This document shows, one piece after another, positions 1-8,813 of a stretch of DNA of 62,016 nt. The DNA is taken from assembly GCF_001866665.1 (NCBI RefSeq), contig NZ_MLYO01000067.1:1-62016 (forward strand). The letters run 5' to 3'. Below the pieces are notes generated by a model that did no database searches, had not been told where the DNA came from, and saw only the letters and a program-made list of their open reading frames with translations. Source of the stretch: Streptomyces monashensis. Its GTDB lineage: Bacteria > Actinomycetota > Actinomycetes > Streptomycetales > Streptomycetaceae. Position 1 is the stretch's first letter; each line of letters begins with the position of its first letter. A program made the position numbers and the translations under genes.

Positions 1-2
1 GT

Positions 3-18
3 CATGCCTTCCCCCTCG
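3..18 (-). promoter_or_regulatory. Ribosome binding site and start codon of a gene leaving the left edge
   Basis: Read on the minus strand, GAGGGGG (17-11) is followed five bases later by ATG (5-3). A leftward gene therefore probably begins here and lies outside the window. It would be served by the palindrome at 65-88. Nothing can be said about the product. Confidence 0.5.
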
Positions 19-64
19 ATCGGGTCCACCCCCTTGAATCCCGCTCGGGGACTCGGCCAACCGG

Positions 65-88
65 TTATACGGTTGCGCAACAACGCAA
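65..88. promoter_or_regulatory. Operator copy 1 (TTAT-N4-TTGCGCAA-N4-GCAA)
   Basis: The perfect core TTGCGCAA (73-80) has a GCAA outer arm four bases to the right and a degenerate TTAT arm four bases to the left. It sits about 60 bp upstream of the leftward start codon at position 5. It belongs to the family of sites described under the findings. Confidence 0.6.
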
Positions 89-178
89 CTGAACTGTAGC
101 CGAGGGCGGGTAAGAGCAGGGTCGACGTGGCGGCACGCGGGAAGGGGCGCCGCAAGGCGCGGGCGGTGGCGACCGGTC

Positions 179-565
179 TCACACCGCACCTGATCCCGGG
201 CGGACCGGGACGCTGGCGGTGGCGCTGAGCTGAGCCTGCACGGACCATTGGACCTTGACGGACTGGAGGAGTCCCACGGCCACCCACACGGCGAACATGG
301 ACGAGCCGCCGTAGGAGGCGAACGGCAGCGGGATGCCGGCCACCGGCATGACGCCGAGGGCCATGCCGATGTTCTCGAAGGACTGGAACGAGAACCAGGC
401 GACGATCCCGGCGGCGACGATCGTGCTGTACAGCTCGGTCGCCTCGCGCGCGATCCGGCAGGCCCGCCACAGGATGACCCCGATCAGGCCGATGATCAGG
501 ATGCCGCCGGCGAAGCCCAGCTCCTCGCCGGCGACCGTGAAGACGAAGTCGGTCTGCCGCTCGCA
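179..565 (-). pseudogene. C-terminal remnant of a RodA/FtsW SEDS glycosyltransferase
   Basis: The minus-strand frame ending at 179 reads as the last third of a RodA/FtsW/SpoVE protein: QTDFVFTVAGEELGF, then a membrane segment, then the family-typical PLPFASYGGSSM and a final helix. SEDS proteins polymerise peptidoglycan with a class B PBP and have about 10 membrane segments and 400-plus residues. Here the roughly 270 N-terminal residues are missing and homology stops abruptly near 565, just outside the regulatory region of the rightward gene at 711. There is no usable start codon at the break. A dead fragment is the simplest reading. The family call is firm; the exact break point is approximate. 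Confidence 0.8.
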
Positions 566-665
566 CTTCCCCAATGAGGCATCGGACGAGCTTCGGACCC
601 GTGCCTGCCACCGGGCAGCCGGTTGCAGGCGCCGCGCGCTTGGACTCCCGCACGAACAGAAAAGT

Positions 666-689
666 TGCATACTTGCGTAATGCAGCAAG
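666..689. promoter_or_regulatory. Operator copy 2 (TTGC-N4-TTGCGTAA-N4-GCAA)
   Basis: Both outer arms are perfect and the core has one change (TTGCGTAA, 674-681). It ends 21 bp before the GTG start at 711, so it would overlap the promoter or the very 5' end of the message of the following gene. Confidence 0.65.
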
Positions 690-710
690 CATCTGGTGAG
701 AATGGGCCCG

Positions 711-1495
711 TGACCACCCATGACACCTCGAACCCGCAGCGCCCTGGCCCCGAGCACTGGACCGAGCTGCTGCACATCCGGATGGAACGGATCGAGGGCC
801 TGCTCGCTCCGGCCGATCAGGTATCCGAGTCCGAGCGTCCCGCGTGGCAGCGGCGCACCCAGGGCGAGCAACGCTGGGCTGTGATGGCGGCGCTGCTGGT
901 CGCCGTCTGGGTGCAGTGGGCGCTTCCTGCACGACTCAGCATCCACCCGCACTGGCTGCTGCCCGCCCTGGAGCTGGTCATGATGGCGGCGCTGTGGATA
1001 GCCCACCCGCACCGGCGGATCGAGCATCGCTCCCGTCTGCTGCGCGCACTGGGCGTGCTGCTGGCCGCCGCGGTCAGCCTCGCCAACGGCTGGTCGGCCG
1101 TCATCCTGGTACGCGACCTGCTGCACGGCACCGAGGGCTCCAATGCCGCGGCCCTGCTGACGACCGGCGGCGGCATCTGGCTGACCAACGTCATCGCCTT
1201 CAGCCTCTGGTACTGGGAGTGGGACCGGGGCGGCCCGGTGGCCCGCGCCCTGGGCACGCACCAGCACCCGGACTTCCTCTTCCCTCAGATGCAACAGGAG
1301 GGCATCGCACCCGAGGACTGGGAGCCGCAGTACATGGACTACCTCTACGTCGCTCTCACCAACGCCACCGCCTTCAGCCCCACCGACACCATGCCGCTGT
1401 CCCGGTGGGCGAAACTGCTGATGGCGACACAGTCAACGATCTCGCTGCTGACCCTGGCGCTGATCATCTCGCGCGCGGTCGGGGTCCTGCAGTAA
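711..1495 (+). CDS. Multi-pass membrane protein, DUF1345-like
   Basis: A 261-residue protein with about five hydrophobic segments: two between residues 60 and 100, a longer one near 115-140, one near 155-175 and a C-terminal one at 235-260. The motif DYLYVALTNATAFSPTDT just before the last helix, followed by a short basic stretch, resembles DUF1345 proteins and is vaguely channel-like, but there is no potassium selectivity filter. I chose the GTG at 711 because GGTGAG lies about ten bases upstream; the frame is also open to an ATG at 623, but that would place the operator inside the gene. The operator at 666-689 puts it in the same candidate regulon as the LCP genes. Function is unknown. Confidence 0.7.
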
Positions 1496-1830
1496 CCCCG
1501 GACGGAATGGGGCACACGCGATCGCGGAAACGCCCGCCGCAGGATGCCCGACTCTGGAAAACACCCCCTCCGCGATTCTGAACGTGTTCACCAGGCCCGT
1601 CGTTCTCGCATGCACTCGAGCGGGAGTACCGGCACAGTCTCAGTCCTGCGATCAATACGTGCATCCCGCACTCTGAGTAACGCCGGGCTGCATGGATCGC
1701 GGCCCCTGCCAGCCGGAGCACGGCCATCGTCGCCGTCCCGTGCACGTCATTGCCGACGAGGTCGCTCGGTTCCGGGCGCGGTCGCGCCCTTCATCGTCCG
1801 ACACCTACGGGGACCACTCAGCTCCCACAC
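1496..1830. other. Intergenic region, no gene seen
   Basis: This is a 335-bp stretch between the membrane protein and the next operator. Open frames here lack coding character and ribosome binding sites. Nothing recognisable was found other than probable upstream promoter sequence for the following operon. Confidence 0.4.
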
Positions 1831-1854
1831 TTGCCCACTTGCGCGACTGTGCAA
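1831..1854. promoter_or_regulatory. Operator copy 3 (TTGC-N4-TTGCGCGA-N4-GCAA)
   Basis: Both outer arms are perfect and the core differs at one base (TTGCGCGA, 1839-1846). It lies about 80 bp upstream of the membrane protein plus LCP operon that begins near 1932. The right half, CTGTGCAA, is identical to that of the copy at 26942, which serves the paralogous operon. Confidence 0.7.
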
Positions 1855-1931
1855 CTATTCGGGCTCCTTCTTCGTCTCACTGGTAGCAGTCGGGGGAAAA
1901 TCCGGAATCAGCCGTGTTGCCCCGCGTCGAG

Positions 1932-2492
1932 ATGAGCGAGAGCGAGCGTATGCGCCATCAGCAGGAACGCGTCACCTGCGCCATCGGCGCGCAGGGGCAG
2001 CACCGCTCTGTGACGAACGGTCGGGTGGTCCCGCAGGGCCGGGCCGGAGAGCGGGCACCGTCCGTCGGAGCGCCCCGTGCGCGACGCTCGCAGCGGGGCA
2101 GGGGCGACGCACCCCCCGTACGTCGACCCGGGGCAGGGGTCATCGCAGCGATGCTGTTGGGCCCGCTGCTCCTGGGGGACGGAGTGGACGCCCTGGTCGG
2201 CCAGGAGCCCGGCTGGGGCGTGGCGGCCGGAGCGACGGCGGGAGCCTTGCTCGGGGCCCTGGCGGCCGTTCGTCGCCGCAGCCTGGGGTCGGTGGCACCG
2301 CTGCCGGCCCTGGCTGTGGCCGTTGTCACGGCGGGGGCGGTACTGACGTCGCGTGGTCCGCTGGCCACGCGGCTGGTGCGGTGGGCCGTGGCGGTGTTCC
2401 CGGCCATGGCCGCGGCCGAGTGCGCGGTGGTCGTCGTGGCGCTGGCAGCAGCCGCGCTCCGGTCCGGGATGAAGCGGAGGGATCGTGCCTGA
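1932..2492 (+). CDS. Small four-helix membrane protein, first gene of an LCP operon (DUF6542-like)
   Basis: A protein of about 186 residues with an Arg-rich cytoplasmic N-terminus (roughly 1-65) followed by about four closely spaced hydrophobic segments and a short basic tail. It is a paralog of the product of 27080-27607: same length, same layout and same position directly ahead of an LCP gene. The layout resembles DUF6542 proteins of actinobacteria, which is a family guess from composition. The ATG at 1932 is chosen by analogy with the paralog; a GTG at 1914 is also in frame and neither has a strong ribosome binding site. The gene overlaps the start of the LCP gene (GTG at 2485, stop TGA at 2490-2492), implying translational coupling. 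Confidence 0.65.
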   Translation: MSESERMRHQQERVTCAIGAQGQHRSVTNGRVVPQGRAGERAPSVGAPRARRSQRGRGDAPPVRRPGAGVIAAMLLGPLLLGDGVDALVGQEPGWGVAAGATAGALLGALAAVRRRSLGSVAPLPALAVAVVTAGAVLTSRGPLATRLVRWAVAVFPAMAAAECAVVVVALAAAALRSGMKRRDRA

Positions 2493-4008
2493 GAACATGC
2501 GACACCGTCCGCACCCGGCCGCTGCCCGACGCGGAGGCAGGGCTCCCTGGCTCTTCGTACTGCGTGCGGCGACGTGGGTGGTTTCGGCGGCTCTGCTGCT
2601 CGGCTGCGGTGCCACCTGGTACGCGTACCGATCCCTGACGCACGGCCTGACCACCTCCGACGCGCTCGACGCGGTCCGCGGCAGGGCGCCCCGGCATCTG
2701 GACAACTCGGTCAACCTGCTGCTCATAGGTCTCGACTCGCGCAAGGACATGAACGGCAAGGATCTGCCACGGCAGTTCGTGCAGACCGAGCTGCACGCAG
2801 GGTCGAGCGACATCGGGTACTACAACACCAACACCCTGATCCTCATGCACATCCCCGCGAACGGCGGCAAGGTGCAGGCGTTCTCCATCCCGCGTGACGA
2901 CTACGTACAGACGCTGAACGGCGACGGCTCGGTACAGGGCCACTTCAAGATCAAGGAGGCGTACGCCAACGCGTACACCACGGCCCACGACAAGTACTAC
3001 GCACAGGGAGTCAAGGGCGCGGATCTGGAGGCGAAGAGCCGTGAGGCCGGGCGGGAGGCGACGCTGGCAACGGTGCAGCAGTTCACCGGGGTGCCCATCG
3101 ACCACTTCGCCGAGGTCAACCTCCTCGGCTTCTACGACATCGCCAAGGTCCTGCAGCCCATCGCGGTCTGCCTCAAGCACCCGGTCAAGGACCGGTACTC
3201 GGGTGCCGACTTCCCCGCCGGGGTGCAGCAGTAGAACGCCCGTCAGGCGCTGGCCTTCGTACGGCAGCGGCACGGGCTGGACGCCGGGGACCTGGACCGT
3301 ACGCGTCGGCAGCAGGCGTTCATCTCCACGGTCACGCATCAGCTCAAGACCGAGGGCGTGTGGGGCAGCCCGTCCAAACTTCAAGGGCTGTTCGACGTCG
3401 TGAAGAAGGACGTCGTCCTGGACAGCAGCTGGAACGTGCTCGACTTCGCGCAGCAAGCCCCGGATCTCACCGGCGGCAACGTCGTGTTCCACACCCTGCC
3501 CATCGAGGGCTTCGGAATCCGCAACCGCGAGGACGTCAACCTCGTGGATCCGGAGAAGATCAAGTCGATCGTGCAGCAAGCCTTCGGAACGGCCGGCGCC
3601 CCGTCCCTCGTGGCCTCGGGCACTACCGCGGCCGCACTCGCCACCGTGGATGTCATCAACGGCAACGGCGGTCGGGGACTCGCCTCCGAGGCCCTGTCCT
3701 CCCTTGTCAAACTCGGCTACACAGCCGGTACGACGGGCAACACCGCCACGCAGCCCGCGACCACCGTCCGCTACGGCGCCGGGGCACAGCAGGCGGCCCA
3801 GCATATCGCCGGCCGACTCCACGCCGGCACCGCCATGTCCAGCCCCGCCGTCTCCGCAGGCCACGTCGTCGTCACCCTCGGCGAGGACTACACGCATCCC
3901 GGCCAGGCAGCGCCCACTCCGACGCCGACCGCTTCCGCGTCGAACACGGCAACAGCGGACGAATCCGGCCCGGCCGTGAAGGCGGGCGGTGTGCCGTGCG
4001 TCAACTGA
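2485..4008 (+). pseudogene. LytR-CpsA-Psr (LCP) protein interrupted by an in-frame amber codon
   Basis: The reading frame encodes a full LCP protein (about 507 codons) except for a TAG at 3232-3234. Codons 1-249 give an Arg-rich N-terminus, one membrane anchor, the NLLLIGLDSRKD strand and the SIPRDD motif. After the stop the same frame continues without any shift: NARQALAFVRQRHG, then a LytR_C domain and the terminal VPCVN. The intact paralog at 27600-29216 has LNP where this copy has stop-N-A, so a Leu codon has become TAG. LCP enzymes attach teichoic-acid-like glycopolymers to peptidoglycan outside the membrane. The truncated product would keep the anchor but lose the rest of the LCP fold. 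The start is the GTG at 2485, after GCGGAGG. Decay is most likely; read-through or a sequencing error cannot be excluded. Confidence 0.85.
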
Positions 4009-4238
4009 GCCGCCTCGGGTGTCGGACGCCCGCATGGCGACACCGGTGTGACTCGCGTGAGTGGATCCAGTGCGGTCGGATGAGGAACTGAAAGCCGGGC
4101 TCGTGTACGTCATGGCGGACGGAGGCTCGGAGCTCGGCGGCCCTGGTCGATGCATCTGCTCAGTGGCCCGACAGCTCCCCGTGTCCAACCCCGGTCGCGC
4201 CTCTTGTCCGGCGGCCCGTCGTTCGTGCTTGAATAAGG

Positions 4239-4262
4239 TTTCACAGTTGCGCAATTAGAGAA
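4239..4262. promoter_or_regulatory. Operator copy 4 (TTTC-N4-TTGCGCAA-N4-AGAA)
   Basis: The core TTGCGCAA (4247-4254) is perfect; the outer arms are degenerate but still match each other loosely (TTTC and AGAA). It lies about 105 bp upstream of the ATG at 4368. Confidence 0.5.
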
Positions 4263-4367
4263 CCATTACGACGCCCATCGCGTCGGTCCCAGAAGACGGT
4301 GCGGCACCTCCCTTCAGGTTTGCCTGCCATCTCCGGGACCCTCTTCACTTCCAGCGGGGAGCAACAC

Positions 4368-5084
4368 ATGTCCACGTCCGACCGTTTACCGGCAGGCGGC
4401 GAGGCCGTCTTCGAACGGATCCTGGACCGAGCCCTGGACTCCCCGGAAGTGAGCCAGGCGCTGCGCCGCCACGCAGGGAGGGCCGGCCGTGAAGACCTCC
4501 GCGCCCGTGCGGTGGCGGCACGAGAAACGATCACGGCCACAGCCGGAGTCGAGTACCAGGACTACCTTGAGCTGAAGGAAGCGTCCGCCAAGCATGATGA
4601 AGGCGCTGCCGCACGTTCGGCAGGCGGGATCCTGCCGGTGCTGGCCGTGTTCGTGCCGAGCCTCTCGGCCATGGCGGGGGCCGTGTTCCTGGTGTCCGGG
4701 TACGGACTGCGTGCTCTGGATCAAGCCCGGCGCATCGGCGATGACCTGGTCACCGCAGGCGCGGTCGCCTCCGTCTTGGCCATGGGATCCGGCGTTGTCG
4801 ATCTCATATGGCTGTTGGTCGCTGCGGCGCACAACCGGTCGTCGGCGGGTGAGGCGGATCCCGGTGACAGGGATCCGCGCGTGCGTCAGGCATGGGATAC
4901 GTGGCAGGTGGCGCTGCTGGAGCGCGGCATGATGCCGTTCCTCCTCGGCCTCCTGGAGCGGGCGCACATGGCAGAGGAAGTCGTCCGTTCCGCTCAGGAG
5001 GCAGCCGCCGGCGGGGCAGGCACCGACGGCGGCGACCTTGGCAGTCCGGGCTTCACCGGCCCCACACCTCCGCAACTGCGGTAG
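4368..5084 (+). CDS. Two-helix membrane protein of unknown function
   Basis: A 238-residue protein. Residues 1-80 are soluble, charged and probably helical; two hydrophobic segments follow at about 86-112 and 122-150, then a soluble tail ending in a Pro/Gly-rich stretch. No catalytic motif is recognised. The start at 4368 follows GGGGAG seven bases upstream. It sits 63 bp ahead of the terD fragment on the same strand and behind a TTGCGCAA-type palindrome, so it may belong to the same candidate envelope regulon as the LCP genes. The fold with two helices in the middle could also suit a stress-response membrane adaptor, but this is not supported by any motif. Confidence 0.65.
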   Translation: MSTSDRLPAGGEAVFERILDRALDSPEVSQALRRHAGRAGREDLRARAVAARETITATAGVEYQDYLELKEASAKHDEGAAARSAGGILPVLAVFVPSLSAMAGAVFLVSGYGLRALDQARRIGDDLVTAGAVASVLAMGSGVVDLIWLLVAAAHNRSSAGEADPGDRDPRVRQAWDTWQVALLERGMMPFLLGLLERAHMAEEVVRSAQEAAAGGAGTDGGDLGSPGFTGPTPPQLR

Positions 5085-5147
5085 CACCCAGCCAAGGAAT
5101 GCCGCAGCGGCGGCAGCCCCACCACCATCATCACAGGAGGACATCTC

Positions 5148-5300
5148 ATGGGCGTGACCCTGGCCAAGGGCGGCAATGTCTCACTGAGCAAGGAGGCGCC
5201 GGGACTGACGGCCGTAACCGTCGGTCTCGGCTGGGCCGTACGCACCACCACGGGTGCCGACTACGACCTGGACGCCTCCGCGCTGCTGTGCGGCCGCTCG
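5148..5300 (+). pseudogene. terD N-terminal fragment (tellurite-resistance/calcium-binding family)
   Basis: The first 51 codons are unmistakable TerD: MGVTLAKGGNVSLS, then VGLGW and DYDLDASALL. TerD proteins are about 190 residues and bind calcium through acidic loops further on. Here homology stops after CGRS near 5300 and the frame runs on into unrelated sequence to 5678. The start is well supported by CACAGGAGG seven bases upstream. The break lies about 150 bp from the ISL3 transposase scar on the opposite strand, so a transposon-linked deletion is the likely cause. Confidence 0.85.
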
Positions 5301-5453
5301 GTTCCGGCTTTCCGCACCAAGCCGCAGCTGGCTGCTGCCCTCGCGGTCCGCGGGAAGGAGGCACACCCCGCCCGTGCCTTCAGCATCATGACCCATCACC
5401 CGCCCCCGAGCATCCGCAACTGCCCCGCTACCAGCAGCCATACCCACCGAAAA

Positions 5454-5697
5454 GGAGTAGACCGGATACCTCCTCCACGAAAGTCCGGCGCGGACACGTG
5501 GAGTTCCGGCACCGGCACCGCCGAACTCGCAGCTGGGGTACGCCCCTTCGTCCGGCGCTCGGTACGTCGGTGGGAAAGCGCAGGCAGGAGCTGTGAACCA
5601 CGGTCGACCAGGCGCCGCATCCCGGACAAGCGACGCCAGTCGCGGCGCATCGCGCGTCAACGCGCACTATCTCGATAGTCACGTCCACCGACAGCAC
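5454..5697 (-). pseudogene. ISL3-family transposase N-terminal fragment
   Basis: The minus-strand frame shows the zinc-ribbon start typical of ISL3 transposases: CPGCGAWSTVVHS, then DVPSAGRR, RVRRCRC and CPRRTFVEEVSGL. Intact ISL3 transposases exceed 400 residues; only about 82 remain and the DDE domain is absent. It faces the truncated terD and probably marks the deletion that removed the rest of that gene. Confidence 0.8.
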
Positions 5698-5700
5698 CGC

Positions 5701-6050
5701 GACGTCCGCGGTGGGACGGGGACAATAGCTCCATCAGTCGGAGCGCAGCCTCTTGCATGGCCCCGGACTGTCGGCCCAATCGCCTTGTTCACGGCTCATT
5801 TCGGGCGACTTCGAGTCGAGTCTCGAGGTGCTCAGCCCTCACTTGGAGTGGCCGCTGCGCGGAAGCTAAGTCACAGGTCGCAGCATTGACCGATATCACG
5901 GCCGCAGGTCAGAGACCCGGCCCTTCAATTCTAGTCACAGTAGTCCACGGCAGGCACGAAAGCGCCCCAGGCCAGCGGTTTCCCATTGGTCTGAGGCTGC
6001 TGCCTTCCTCGATTACGAGGAGAGTGCCGTTGGAGCAGTCGGCGATGGCG
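5701..6050. other. Intergenic stretch, nothing recognised
   Basis: No open frame here has a ribosome binding site or a recognisable product. It separates the ISL3 scar from the 3' end of the secreted repeat protein on the minus strand. Confidence 0.4.
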
Positions 6051-6054
6051 ACGG

Positions 6055-6235
6055 CTACCGAGTCATCGTCATAGTCGGCGACGGCGACCCAGTCTTCGTC
6101 ATCGTCATTGTCGGCGACGGCTTCTTCGTCATCGTCATTGTCGGCGATGGGGACGCAGTCTTCGTCATGGTCATTGTCGGCGACGGCTTGTTCGGCTTGG
6201 TCACCGAAGCAGTCGGTGAGGGCTTCTTCGTCGGC
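6055..6235. repeat. Degenerate tandem repeat of about 24-30 bp inside the secreted protein gene
   Basis: On the plus strand, units built around cgtcatcgtcat and gtcggcgacggc recur at least five times with small changes. The array encodes the PSPTMTMTK tail. Its imperfect nature suggests old repeat growth. Confidence 0.6.
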
Positions 6236-6474
6236 TTGGCCGTTCCTGTCGACGTGCAGACCTTGTGGCCTTGGACCCAGACGTGCTCTTTGTGCTGACC
6301 CTTTCCCTTGTCTTCCCAGTGCCCCTTCACCCAATGGCACTTGGGTTTGGCTGGAGTGGCGTGCGTGCTCACATCAGCGGAGTGTTGCGCGGTAGCGATT
6401 CCGGCCGCTCCGCTGAGCGCCAGGACGGGCACCGCTACTGCCACAACTACAGCCCCTCTCACATGAGTTCGCAT
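6055..6474 (-). CDS. Small secreted protein with PSPTMTMTK tandem repeats
   Basis: A 139-residue protein. Residues 1-30 form a signal peptide (MRTHVRGA, then an Ala/Val-rich core ending in GIATAQ). A short globular-looking part follows with two Cys (KCHWVKGHWE and HKVCTSTG). The last 60 residues are Thr/Pro/Ser repeats of the type SPTMTMTK, the last at the stop. Such Thr/Pro tails are often mannosylated linkers in actinobacteria. No family is recognised. The gene stands alone, convergent to nothing. The repeated DNA is open in a second frame, which reads as an Asp-rich acidic repeat, so slippage in the repeat would swap a neutral tail for an acidic one. Confidence 0.6.
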   Translation of the reverse strand: MRTHVRGAVVVAVAVPVLALSGAAGIATAQHSADVSTHATPAKPKCHWVKGHWEDKGKGQHKEHVWVQGHKVCTSTGTAKPTKKPSPTASVTKPNKPSPTMTMTKTASPSPTMTMTKKPSPTMTMTKTGSPSPTMTMTR

Positions 6475-6645
6475 GGCAGCTCCTTCTCACTGTTGGGCTT
6501 CCAGTCCCTGCCCACCCCTCGCTTCAAGGCTGACATGACGCGAAATAACTCGCAAATTCTGACAAAAATGACCATGTTTCCAAGGTGTCGACGAGGTGAA
6601 TCCTCCCTGTGCGAGCCAGGGCAGCCGTCACGTCTCTGGGCACGC

Positions 6646-7035
6646 ATGGGTTACACGACTGCCGCCATGGTCACTGCCGTCGTTGGAGTGCTCGGCACGC
6701 TCCTGGCGCCAGTGATCACGACTTGGACGACGAAGCGCCAGCGGGCGGAAGAGAGACAGGCTGAGGAGGGAAGACGGGTCTTTGAGGAGCGGCGCGCTGC
6801 GTACAGGCTATGAACCGTGCGTCCCGTCACTTTCACACCATGCTGAAAGACGCCCTCCACCGCATGGGAGACGGTGTCGACACCGACGACGACCGCGCCC
6901 AGGTTGAGGAGGCGCGGCGGGACTACCGGGATCGCTACGCCGAGGCTCAATTGATCGTCCCCGAAGCGGTACTCAGGGCATCTCGCGAGGTGAACGCTGT
7001 CCTGGCCGCGATCGACGCTACAGCGATGTGGCATC
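6646..7035 (+). pseudogene. Short anchored protein, probably split by a one-base shift at about 6810
   Basis: The first frame (6646-6813) encodes a single N-terminal helix (VVGVLGTLLAPVI) followed by a charged coil ending FEERRAAYRL. The second frame starts at the overlapping ATGA (6810) and continues as MNRASRHFHTML, then a charged helical stretch ending AAIDATAM near 7030. Read together they look like one Streptomyces-type protein of about 130 residues: N-terminal anchor, then a coiled coil. A single-base deletion is the simplest explanation; two translationally coupled genes through ATGA is the alternative. Homology appears to end near 7035, where the frame enters unrelated sequence. The start has only a weak ribosome binding site. 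Function unknown. Confidence 0.5.
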
Positions 7036-7359
7036 GGGTTAGGTTCGACTCATCGGCGGTGAACACGCGGCCGACCAGGCTTCCGCCTTTTCTCACCCGT
7101 TCGGGGCGGTGGAAACGCCGGGAGAGAAACGGGCGGCGTGGGCGCGGTCAGATGTGCCCACGGGAAGCGTCCGGGGCGGAAATCTCCAGGTGGATCGACC
7201 AACAGGGGAAAGAGCGTCGGCCCGGGAACCAGGGGCGAACGCCTGGTTTCCGGGCCGGTGGTGCGCGTGTGGCACGTAGGTTGTCGGACAATGGGGTGGG
7301 AGTACCCCGGCCCGATTGCGGCGGGCCGGGGCCCCGTATGGGGCTGCTCGGCTTCGGGG

Positions 7360-8118
7360 TCAGTCCCAGCCGCCCTCGCCGCCCCAGCCGCCCTCGCCAC
7401 CCCAGCCGCCCTCGCCGCCCCGGCCGCCTTCTTCGCCGCCCTCACCGCGGTCACCGCGGTCGTCGTGGTCGCAGACCACGCGGAAGCTGGCGATGACTCC
7501 GTTCTTGACCTTCACGCCGTCCTCCATCTTCTCGTGGTGCTCGCCCTTCTCCTCGTGCTTGCCATTCTCGTCGTGCTCGCCGTTCTCGTGGTGCTCGCGC
7601 TCCTCGCAGTTCTCGTTCTCGTCCCCCTTCTTCTTCTCGTCCTCGTCCTTGATCCTCGGGCAGACGCCGTCGGAGGAGCTCCAGGGGCCGACGGTGGCGA
7701 TGGGGGCGCCGTTGTCGCAGACGACTCCGCGGAAGACTTCCACGCGCTTGTGGCTGTCGTTGCGGATGTTCAGGGTCTTGGCGCCCAAGCCGCTGACGAC
7801 GGTGATGCAGTCGCCGGGGTGGGCGGAGTAGGAGCGCTCGTTGATCAGGATCCGGCCCTCCTCTCTGCGCTCCTCGTGGCGCCTGCCTTCCTCGCGCCGG
7901 CCTTCGTTGCCCTTGCCTTCGTTGCCCTTGCCCTGCCCTTCGTTGTTGTTGGCCTTGTTCTGTCCGGAGTCGCCGCCGAAGGGCGCTGCCGAGGCGGCGG
8001 CCGGGGCCGCCTGGGGTGCCTGGGCGGAGGCCGCCGAGGCGTAGGTGATGCCGGTCACGGCGAGCGCCGCGGCGGCCGAGAGACCTGCGGTCACCATGGT
8101 GGGACGAGCGAGCTTCAT
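7360..8118 (-). CDS. Secreted His/Glu-rich and Gly/Trp-rich low-complexity protein
   Basis: A 252-residue protein starting at 8118, eight bases after AGGAG. Residues 1-35 are a signal peptide (MKLARPTMV, then an Ala-rich core). Next comes a Gly/Asn/Arg-rich linker, a globular segment of about 70 residues with several Cys (GDCITVV, VVCDNGAP, VCPRIKD), a strongly charged run rich in EH, EHH and ENGEH units, a short strand-like segment ending SFRVVCDH, and a Gly/Trp tail of GGEGGW units. The clustered His and Glu could bind metal ions, which is inference only. The gene is monocistronic. No family recognised. Confidence 0.6.
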   Translation of the reverse strand: MKLARPTMVTAGLSAAAALAVTGITYASAASAQAPQAAPAAASAAPFGGDSGQNKANNNEGQGKGNEGKGNEGRREEGRRHEERREEGRILINERSYSAHPGDCITVVSGLGAKTLNIRNDSHKRVEVFRGVVCDNGAPIATVGPWSSSDGVCPRIKDEDEKKKGDENENCEEREHHENGEHDENGKHEEKGEHHEKMEDGVKVKNGVIASFRVVCDHDDRGDRGEGGEEGGRGGEGGWGGEGGWGGEGGWD

Positions 8119-8392
8119 GTCGCTTCTCCTGTCTGGATATCTCGGAGATATCGGCTCGTCAGCCGACTGCGACCAAACGTACTCACAGCTGTCATATAGG
8201 TGCATATCGGAAGAATCTGGTCAGGGGGCCGACCGGGGTATATATGTGGGCCTGTCTGCCGCCCCGTCAGAGCGTGAAGCGGCCCGAAGACCAGGCGTAT
8301 TGAATGACCACTAGCCCTCCCGGATGATCTGCTGACGCCTCCTCACCCCTTGTCTGCTGCGTGTCGCTACGAAAGCCGTGACCGATCCGTGT

Positions 8393-8562
8393 TAAGGGAG
8401 CGGCAGCGCCAAAACCCGACGACACCAACATCCCCATCGTGGCGCTCAGTCCCGCTGACGATGGCCAGCGCACGGTGATCTACCAGGCTCCGCCCGGCAC
8501 GACCGAGCACGATTCCCTGGTCCTGCTGGCAATGACCACCGAGGGCGTGGGAACCCCGTGAA
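8393..8562 (+). pseudogene. Possible C-terminal gene remnant of unknown family
   Basis: A short frame without a start codon reads as an ordinary protein end (PKPDDTNIPIVALSP, then VIYQAPPGT, HDSLVLLAM and a TGA at 8560-8562). Codon use resembles neighbouring genes. It may be the tail of a lost gene. No product can be named and chance is possible. Confidence 0.25.
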
Positions 8563-8813
8563 CTGGCAGTCGAACGCGTGATCTGACGAGCAGCAGACGC
8601 TGACACCGTGGCTAACCTCGCGCTTTCACGAGCCGAGCTCGCGAACGACGTCAGGAAGACGGCGGAAGTGCTTTGACCTGGAATGATACGTCGTTTCCGA
8701 GCTGGTGAACGGATTGAGTCACCTGCACTTCCTGGGCGAAGAACGAGTTGGATGCCCGTCGTGCTGCATCAATATCCCTTGCACCGGGTCCCGAGGCGTG
8801 CGGAGGATGTCAT

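Noticed and set aside
6055..6235. CRISPR array
   Set aside because: The repeats are degenerate, in frame and without unique spacers; they encode a protein tail.
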